DNA from: Raphanus sativus
Taxonomy: Eukaryota > Streptophyta > Magnoliopsida > Brassicales > Brassicaceae
Direction of reading: 5' to 3'
Length of the DNA: 64,000 nt
Assembly: GCF_000801105.2 (NCBI RefSeq)
Contig: NC_079519.1
Coordinates: forward strand, 32,897,288-32,961,287
Part shown: positions 56,464-64,000 of the stretch, piece after piece
Layout of the letters: the number at the start of each line of letters is the position of its first letter
Numbering within the stretch: the stretch's first letter is position 1
Notes under the pieces: model-generated
What the model was told of the DNA's origin: nothing
Database searches by the model: none
The model's input: the letters and a program-made list of their open reading frames with translations, nothing else
Translations under genes and position numbers: made by a program

Positions 56464-59400
56464 ATGCCGTCTTTGGATCCGAATCTTCCACCGCCGTCTC
56501 CGGTGCCGTTTCTCTCTGATCCAAACTCTAATCCGTTGTTCGTGTATAACGCCGATCATGCTGGTATCTCTCTGGTCTCGGAAAAACTTACTGGCATTGG
56601 AAATTTTTAATAGTTTGCGTAGATCGATGCTATTAGCTTTGGGGGCTCGAAATAAAGATGTGTTTGTTACTGGTGTGTATCCGAAGTTAGCTGACTCTCA
56701 TCCGGATTATGGATCTTGGTCACGTTGTAACAACATCGTCTGCACTTGGATTGTTAATGCCGTTGATCAGTCCATTGCTAAAAGCATCATGTATCTTCCG
56801 ACGGCTAAGCAAATGTGGCAGGATCTTCATGACCAGTTCAAGCAGAGTGATGGTTCTCGCACTGCTGAAATCAAGCAGCAGATCTATGCTGAGACTCAAG
56901 GTTCTCAAAGTGTTAGTGAATACTACACACGTCTTAAGCAACTTTGGGAAAAGCTCAAGAATCACGAAGAACCTTATACTTGTTGATGTGGCCAGATGAA
57001 TTGTGCGAGTCACAAGCAGCTTGAGCAGAGGGATGAACAAGATCATGTTCTCAAATTCCTTATGGGATTGAGTGACACGTTTACGGTTACGAGAGGTCAA
57101 ATCCTCATGATGGAGCCTAAGCCTCTGCTCTCCAAGGTCTTCAACATCATCTCTCAGGAGGAAAGACAACGCTCTATGAAGTCTACCAGTAATCTTACGT
57201 TTCAAACGTCTCAGACTACTACTCCCTCTCCTGATCCGGTTGTAGCTGCTTATGCTGGTGGTTATAACAAGCAGCGTCCACGTCCTATTTGTTCCCATTG
57301 TGGTCTTCTTGGACATACAGTCAACCGATGTTACAAGCTCCATGGTTATCCCCAAGGTTACAAGAACACACCTCCTAGTCCTAGAGGCCAACAATCATCG
57401 CAACAACGTCCTGCGGGTAACTCACAGTCTTGGAGCAAAGGCACCAACGCCACTAATCTGGTCACTCAGGATTTTGGAAGTATTACTCTACATGATCAAC
57501 AGGGAACTTCTTTGGGGACGTTTACATCAGATCAAGTCCAGTGTCTTCTTAATGTTCTCAATGCTTCTTCACAGAACAGTGAGAACAAAATTGCTCAGAT
57601 TTCTGGTAGCACTCTCCAACTAGCTGATGGTTCTATCTCCACTATCAAACCTCAACCCCATCTTGTTCCTTTAACCTCTTCTCACCCATCTTCTTCAGGT
57701 TCTCTTCTTAATTCTCAATATTTTATTGCTTCTGCTGGAATCACACACCGCCTTACATTTTCAAACAATGGTTGGGTTATTGATACAGGAGCTAGTTGTC
57801 ATGTGTGTTCGGACTTGACTCTTTTCTCTGACATGCATTTGATTTTTGATACATGTGTTACATTACCTAATGGTACTCGTATTGCAGTTAACATTTCTGG
57901 CACAATCGTTTTATCTGATCATTTGAAATTGACTTCTGTGTTGTTTGTCCCTCATTTCGAGTTTAATCTTCTCAGCATTAGTGCTCTCACTAGGGAAACA
58001 TCCATTTCTGTTCGGTTTTCATCGCATTCATGTCACATACTCTCATATAATCCACTTGATTTCCTTCAGGAGCATACTCTGGGCTACATGATTGGGAAGG
58101 GTAACCTTCTTCAAAATCTTTATGTGCTGGATACTTGTGCTCCTGCTTCATCATCTGTCGCTCATATGCATCATCTGTCTCAAGTCTCATCTGAAACATG
58201 GCATCAAAGATTGGGACATCCTTCTCAAAATAAGATTCAAATTCTTTCTAAATGTTTAGATTTTTCAAAAGCGTCTTTAAATCATGATCATTTGTGTAAA
58301 GTTTGTCCTTTGGCAAAACAAAAACGCTTGTCATTTTCATCTGTAAATAATATGAGTGATTCTCCTTTTGATCTTTTGCACTTAGATATTTGGGGCCTTT
58401 TCCAAGTTCCAACTGTTGATGGTTACAAATACTTCTTGACTATTGTTGATGATTGCACAAGGGTCACTTGGATTTATCTTTTAAAAGACAAAAGCTCTGT
58501 TACAACTGTTTTTCCAGAGTTTCTTGCATTCATTGAAAATCAATTTCAAACTTCTATCAAATCCATTCGTACTGATAACGCTCCAGAGCTTTCTTTTACA
58601 TCACTTTTAAAAGCCAAAGGTATTCAACATTATTTTTCATGTGCATATACTCCACAACAGAACTCTGTTGTGGAAAGAAAACATCAACACATATTGAATG
58701 TTGCTCGATCACTCCTTTTTCAGTCAAATGTTCCTCTTGAATATTGGGGAGATTGTATTCAAACTGCCATTTACCTGATTAATCAAACTCCCACTCCTCT
58801 TTTGCATAACAAATCGCCATTTGAACTTCTTATGTTGAAAGCTCCTTCTTATTCTCATCTTCGTGTGTTCGGCTGTTTGTGTTACACGTCCACTTTGCTT
58901 AAAGATCGTCATAAGTTTTCACCTCGTGCTACTCCTTGTGTGTTTTTAGGCTATCCACAAGGATATAAGGGATATAAAGTTCTTGATTTGCATACGAATA
59001 AGACTTTCATTTCTAGAGATGTTGTATTTCATGAAAACAGTTTTCCATTCTCTGAAAACATTTCTACTCATCATGATGATATCTTTGGTCAACACGTCTT
59101 GCCATTGCATGTTCCTGACTCGTCTTTTCCTGCATTTTTTGATCTTGGACATAACTCTGCATACATTCCTGATGATACTGCTGATATATTTCCTGATCCT
59201 GCATCTAGTCATTCATCATCTGCTCGAGTCAATGATGTCATTCCGAACACACGTCCTAAAAGGTAGACTAAAGCTCCTGCCTATCTAGACCAATACCATT
59301 GTTCTCTTCTTAACAAAACCCCTTCCTTTCCTTCTCATCCTACCCATACAACTTCTTATCCTATTTCAGCCTTCCTTTCATATGACAAATTTGATGATTC

Positions 59401-60988
59401 CCACAGAAACTTTCTTATCTCTATCACTATTGTCACTGCTCCCAAAACCTTTCAAGAAGCTATCTTGTTGGATGAGTTTCGTGGTGCCATGAAATCTGAG
59501 ATGACTTCTTTAGAGGACACTGGAATGTGGTCTATATGTTCTCTGCCTCCAGGGAAACACCCTGTTGGTTGTAAATGGGTTAATACCTACAAGTTCAATC
59601 TTGACGGTACAATAGAGCGTCCAAAATCTCGTTTGGTTGCCAAGGGATACACTCAGTTGGAAGGGTTAGATTATCTTGATACATTCTCTCCTGTGGCGAA
59701 GCTTGGTACTTTCCGTTTGTTGATGGGACTTGCAGCTGCTAAGAACTGGTCTATTCAACAACTCGATGTGAGCAATGCATTTCTTAATGGCGACTTGGAT
59801 GAGGAAATCTATATGACTATTCCTCAGGGTTATACAAAGTTGACTGGCAAGACGGTACCTCCTAACTCTGTCTGTCGTCTCCATAAATCTCTGTATGGTC
59901 TAAAGCAAGCGTCTCGCCAATGGAATCACAAATTATCCTCTGTTATTGCTGCTGCTGGTTTTGTTCAAGCCACTCCTGACCACTCTCTGTTTACTTGGTG
60001 CTGTGGATCAGTCTTTGTGGCAGCTCTCGTCTATGTCGATGACATCCTCATCGTTGGAAATGATAATGGTGCAATTGATGCTTTCAAAGATTCTTTGAAG
60101 CAAGCTTTTAAGCTAAGGGATTTGGGTCCTGCAAAGTACTTTCTTGGTTTTGAAATTGCGAGGAATAACACTGGCATTTCTATTAACCAGAGAAAGTATA
60201 TCTTGGAGTTACTGCAGGAGTTTGGCTATCTTGGTTGTAAGCCAGTGTCTGTTCCAATGGAACCCAACTCCAAACTATATGATACTTCTGGTGTTCTTTT
60301 ATCGGATCCTTCTATCTTCAGGAAGATTGTGGGCAAGTTACTCTATCTCACACACACGAGACCTGACATCACTTACGCTGTTCATCGCCTCAGTCAGTTC
60401 ATGTCAGCTCCTCGTGTGGATCATCTTAATGCAGTCCATCGCGTTCTCAGATACTTGAAGAATGATCCTGCTCAGGGTCTTTTCTATTCAGCTAGCTCTT
60501 CTATCAGTCTAACCGCTTTCTATGATGCTGATTGGGCATCATGTCCTGATTCTAGACGTTCTACTACGGGTTACTGTGTCTTCTTGGGAGATTCTCTCAT
60601 CTCATGGCGTGCCAAGAAGCAACAAACTGTCTCCCAGAGTAGTTCAGAAGCTGAATATCGTTCTATGGCTGACACAACTTGTGAACTTATTTGGTTGGCG
60701 TCAGTACTTCGAGCTCTTCATTGTCCTCTCACTGGCCCGGCTACTCTGTACTCCGATAACCAATCTGCACTGCACATAGCGTCTAATCCTGTCTATCACG
60801 AGCGTACCAAACACATCGAGATAGACTGCCATGTGGTTCGAGTGAAGATATAGAGTGGTTTCTTGAAGACGATGCATGTGAAGTCGGCTCATCAACTTAT
60901 TGATGTCTTTACAAAGGCTGTTCAGCCTGCTCTGTTTCATCAGCTTATACTCAAGATGGGTCTTCATCACTTATGCCTTCCATCTTGA
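56464..60988 (+). pseudogene. Copia gag-pol polyprotein with one frameshift and three stops
   Basis: Starts MPSLDPNLPPPSPVPFLSDP. A one-base insertion at about 56608 shifts frame after LTGIGNF. Gag continues in the new frame (MYLPTAKQMWQDLHDQFKQS) to a TGA at 56984-56986, then reads through in frame to the zinc knuckle CSHCGLLGHTVNRC. Protease: WVIDTGASCHVC. Pre-integrase: HQRLGHPSQNK with CKVCPLAKQ. Integrase D,D,E: LLHLDIWG, IRTDNAPE, NSVVERKHQ. After a TAG at 59264-59266, RT follows with CRLHKSLYGLKQASRQW and YVDDILIVGND. RNase H has ADWASCPDSRRSTTGYC, SEAEYRSM and LYSDNQSALHIA. A TAG at 60851-60853 precedes the last ~45 codons (GFLKTMHVKSAHQLIDVFTK). Apart from these four lesions the frame is whole, so an active parent copy probably exists or existed recently. 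Confidence 0.93.
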
Positions 60989-60996
60989 GGAGAGGG

Positions 60997-61190
60997 TATT
61001 AGAGTTAGTCTTGGTTACTATCGGTTAACACCGGTTATTGTATTATGGTTAAGTCTGGTTTAGTTTCCTTTCGCTTAACCAGATGTATATATATAGATGT
61101 GATGTAACAGAATACAGTTTTTGAGCTGAATAATACATCTTTCTCAACTAACTTTCAGCTCTCGATTCATCATCTTCATCTACTCTAATA
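60997..61190 (+). repeat. Copia LTR, 3' copy
   Basis: 194 bp, same ends as the 5' copy. Differences include TATCTG/TATCGG, TCTCG/TCTGG, a shorter AT run and GATATAAC/GATGTAAC. Confidence 0.92.
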
Positions 61191-61780
61191 ATTAATGACC
61201 AGAAAAACTTGTAGTGAGCTTTTCAGTCAAAAAAAAAAAAAAACTTGTTCTGAGCTTTCCACAACTCAATACAACCACCACCAAGGGAAGTTTAGCCAAT
61301 ATTCTTTTTTCAAAAGCCCACTTCGGGACGACATAGATATTACTTTCTCCATGGAAAAGATCATGAAGCGGGAGAGACAAAGTGAAAACATTGGCAACCG
61401 AGATTATTCTTCATCAGCTATGGAAACAAAGATAAACAAAGCACAAAATATAAGAAGGCTGTTACTGGTATAAAATAATAAAGAATTGGTGGAATTAAAA
61501 TATGCTATGTTTTGGGCAGACTATAAGATTATATATTTTGCTAATTTCAGACTGTTGTAATATAGTATTCCTAGAAAAATTGTGGTACAATCTCGTGTTT
61601 GTCTTTGTCCACATGTGCTTTAGCCACCACCATCAACATTCCTGTATTTTAGGGTTCACCTCCTACGCGAAAGACTAGAATCAGAGTAACTATGAGTTAA
61701 CTATCACAAACTTCAATTCCAATGATTGAGGATCTGATCCAACAGAATGTGCCAAGATTGTTAAGTTTGAACAAAGCTAG
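61191..61780. other. Intergenic DNA after the Copia element
   Basis: Contains a short A-run flanked by two similar words (ACTTGTAGTGAGCTTTTC and ACTTGTTCTGAGCTTTCC). No gene supported. Confidence 0.45.
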
Positions 61781-62117
61781 GTAGAAAAGTTTAGATTTGG
61801 GTTATTTTGTTCAATCGTGTTTGTGGTTGTAATCAAAACTCATTCCTATCTTTCAAATGGTTTAATATAATATAACATGGATAACTTCGCATACCTCTCC
61901 GACAGCAATTATCTCATGTGATGTGATCGTTGCCGCATGTTTCTTTTCTCTTTGTAGAAAAGTTTGTATTTGGGTTATTTTGTTCAATCGTGTTTGTGTT
62001 TGTAATCGGAACTCATTCCCATCTTTCAAATGGTTTGATATAATATAACATGGATAACTTCGCATACCTCTCCGATAACAATTATCTCATGTGATGTGAC
62101 CGTTGCCGCATGTTTGT
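61781..62117. repeat. 173-bp tandem duplication
   Basis: The unit starting GTAGAAAAGTTT at 61781 repeats from 61954, sharing TTGGGTTATTTTGTTCAATC, AACATGGATAACTTCGCATA and ATCTCATGTGATGTGA(T/C)CG. About a dozen differences were noticed. No coding content. Confidence 0.85.
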
Positions 62118-63476
62118 CATCCGTTTGGCATCTCTTTTTCTTTGTTTATTGATTTGTTAGGGGCGACTAAAACCCTTTTTCAAGAAAAAAAGAAAAGAAA
62201 CTACTCCTAGAGTTTATCTTGTTTTATACCAATAATATTATTACCATAACAAAAAAATATAAACAACTAAATCTTGAAAATCTTGTCTCAATAGGTTGAA
62301 ACATTTGAAAAATGTGGTATAGGAATTACATTCCTTTCCTTGCTGAATAAATGCACGTAAGTCGTAGTTTATGAATTGTATACATGGCTATCTCACACGG
62401 TTTGTATGCCATGCACAAAAAATGATTAGACATATTTTTTTTAATATTTTTGTTGATATAAAAATTAACATACTTAAACATATATATTATATGTAGAGTA
62501 GTTTTTATTCGAGAAAGGTTTATTATATGTAGAATAATTAAATTTAACTGAAACTTTTATAAATAATATAAATTAATAAAAATTACCAGTTTGCTGTTTC
62601 ATATTACAACAAAATAAAAAAGGAAAATATTCTGAAAATTAAAATTAAAGTAATATATATATATATATTATATTTTTAAGGATATTGATCTAAAAACATA
62701 TCTTTAAGTTTTTAGTCTAAAATAATATTGAATAAATTGTAGCACAAACCAAATATTAAAATGATTAAAAAGTCAAAATTCCAAACTAAAAATGTAAGAA
62801 TTTAAATAACAAAAATTGTGAACCTAAGCATTATTCTAATTTTTTACCACTTAGGTTGAATCAAAATTTGTGAAATGTAAAACTTCAAATTTTATCTTTA
62901 GAATTTAAAATTCAGAAAAACAATTGAACAAATTCCACCAAAATCTAAAATGAGCAATTTTTGGAGGAAAATATTCCTCAACAATTTTTTCATTAGAATC
63001 AGAAGATCCAATGGGATGTATTTAGTTTTTGTTCTCTTCAGATTTGACTCATATTTATTATTTATTCTACTAGTTCTGTCATATATATCATAATGTTGTT
63101 TTAAGAACTTAAAAGTATGTTATTCTAAAGTATTTAATTTTCTATATCTTTAAAATAACATGCAAGTAAGGCAATAATCATCATCAAGACTATATTTTTG
63201 CAGTATTCAAAATATTAAATATGCCACTAGTCTTTCCTAGAGACAAATTATCATAACCAAAAGACACTTTTATTTATACTTCAAAATATATAACTTGGAA
63301 TTGCATAAAATATAGATTAAGAACATTTTATTGTATGAAATATATTAAAAAACTAAAACATTAGTTTTAACAAATAAATTGTGATATATATAATAATAAA
63401 AGTTTCCTTGTGGAATTTATTACTACAAGCTACATGATAAATGTATGTCATAGTCAAAATATTTATTCAACATATT
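62118..63476. other. AT-rich intergenic DNA
   Basis: No gene supported; TA run at 62654-62671. From about 63225 the sequence is the 3' flank of segmental duplicate B. Confidence 0.45.
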
Positions 63477-63764
63477 CTACTTCGTGCACCAGCAGTTTTT
63501 ATTATCTCCAATGGTCACCGGGTTGGGCTTCATTTGACAATCTTTTTTGCCAGGATTCCAACAGTAGTTAAGAAATCCACCCTTAGGAGGTGTAATAGCA
63601 GAAGAAGACTTACTTCCCCCGTGGGCTGGGATGTGTTTGGGTGGTTCGAGTCGAAGGACTGCCGAGTCGACTTTTAGAAAGAAAACAGTGGTTAAAACCA
63701 AAAGTGCTAAGAGACAACTCGCTATAATTCCTCTCCATCCGCTATTCATTATGTTGTCTTCCAA
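63477..63764 (-). CDS. Short secreted cysteine-rich peptide (95 aa), paralogue 2
   Basis: Single-exon frame starting MEDNIMNSGWRGIIASCLLA, nearly identical to paralogue 1 for the first ~12 residues. Then a hydrophobic core (LLALLVLTTVFFL) forms a probable signal peptide or anchor ending near KVDSAV. The exported part is ~20 residues longer than in paralogue 1, through a Pro/Gly/Ser-rich insert (PKHIPAHGGSKSSSAITPPK). The C-terminal motif CWNPGKKDC … CWCTK keeps the four-cysteine spacing C-X7-C-X13-C-X-C. The termini are conserved and the middle is free, the usual pattern of precursor peptides with a selected C-terminal part. Function unknown. Same orientation as paralogue 1, with the same TATA spacing. 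Confidence 0.75.
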   Translation of the reverse strand: MEDNIMNSGWRGIIASCLLALLVLTTVFFLKVDSAVLRLEPPKHIPAHGGSKSSSAITPPKGGFLNYCWNPGKKDCQMKPNPVTIGDNKNCWCTK

Positions 63765-63829
63765 AAATAATTACAAAATAATTTTATTACTAATTTTTTT
63801 TTGTTTTTTTTTCTTATCCTACAACTATG

Positions 63830-63838
63830 TTTATATAA
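63830..63838 (-). promoter_or_regulatory. TATA box of peptide gene 2
   Basis: TTTATATAA on the plus strand about 66-70 bp upstream of the ATG, in the same sequence context (GTTTATATAAGAAA) as the box at 54690. Confidence 0.6.
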
Positions 63839-64000
63839 GAAACTAAATTTACTATTACTCTGAAGAAGTTTTTTCTTTGTTCTAGTCTTGAGGCTAAGTT
63901 AATGCTGGTACCTTTCCCCCCAAAATAATCGTTAAACGTTTTCTAAATTAAGAAATGAATGGGTAATTGAATCGTTAAAATATTTATTTAGCTATGCAAT

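Larger units (their letters stand above)
55999..61190 (+). mobile_element. Ty1/copia LTR retrotransposon, 5.2 kb, lightly decayed
   Basis: Short LTRs (55999-56195, 197 bp; 60997-61190, 194 bp) begin TATTAGAG and end CTCTAATA. The primer-binding site TGGTGTCAGAGC follows directly at 56196-56207, and a purine tract (GAGGAGAGGG) precedes the right LTR. Flanks ATTAT (55994-55998) and ATTAA (61191-61195) are a 5-bp duplication with one change. The single polyprotein keeps all Copia domains in order gag, protease, integrase, RT, RNase H. LTRs differ by about three substitutions plus small indels, an older insertion than the other two LTR elements here. The unusual TA…TA LTR ends replace the usual TG…CA. 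Confidence 0.93.
63225..63910. repeat. Segmental duplicate B (peptide gene plus flanks)
   Basis: Counterpart of 54165-54785, colinear across the 3' flank, gene, leader, TATA region and upstream words. Similarity may continue past 63910 (AATCGTTAAAC, TTTTCTAAATTAAGA). Confidence 0.8.

Overview
This is plant nuclear DNA, almost certainly from a Brassicaceae species of the Brassica type. It is AT-rich, its genes have many introns, and it carries plant retrotransposons, SINEs, Helitrons and MITEs. Three host genes recall one short stretch of Arabidopsis chromosome 2: SOS1 (At2g01980), a TMN/EMP70 gene (At2g01970) and SGR5/IDD15 (At2g01940), in that order. TET14 and BRL2, which lie between the last two in Arabidopsis, are not visible here. 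That fits gene loss after the Brassica genome triplication. Locus numbers come from memory, not from a search.

Layout. 1-5585 (minus): SOS1 Na+/H+ antiporter, 22 exons visible, open reading frame intact, 3' end beyond the window edge. 5692-6807: a poly(A) retroposon inserted about 90 bp upstream of the SOS1 start codon; a relative lies at 40101-41221. 7-14 kb: AT-rich intergenic DNA with a Helitron end and a 296-bp tandem duplication. 14379-16419: a TMN-type pseudogene with nonsense codons and lost exons. 16420-24559: a young but scrambled Athila-type Ty3/gypsy element, with 1361-bp LTRs and a 5-bp target duplication, inserted in the tail of that pseudogene. Pol is missing, gag-protease is inverted, and a full-length copy of the tRNA-Asp primer, CCA included, abuts the LTR. 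24.6-34.6 kb: MITEs, a ~169-bp tandem array and a GA microsatellite. 34679-37089 (minus): an apparently intact SGR5/IDD15-type zinc-finger gene. 37.7-46 kb: a SINE, a Tourist-like MITE, the second retroposon and a 646-bp Helitron. 46067-50609: a small host gene of unknown function split by a gag-only Copia element (46551-50406). 51-52 kb: a SINE with a nested hAT MITE, and a PPR gene relic. 54392-54622 and 63477-63764 (minus): two paralogous genes for short secreted cysteine-rich peptides, with a lightly decayed autonomous-type Copia element (55999-61190) between them.

Only SOS1, the SGR5-like gene and the two small peptide genes look functional. SOS1 exports sodium at the plasma membrane; SGR5-type IDD proteins act in shoot gravitropism. 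They share position, not a pathway. Most of the rest is transposon activity: at least seven insertions have readable target-site duplications. Exon boundaries were read by eye from GT/AG sites and checked by reading-frame arithmetic; single-base errors are possible.
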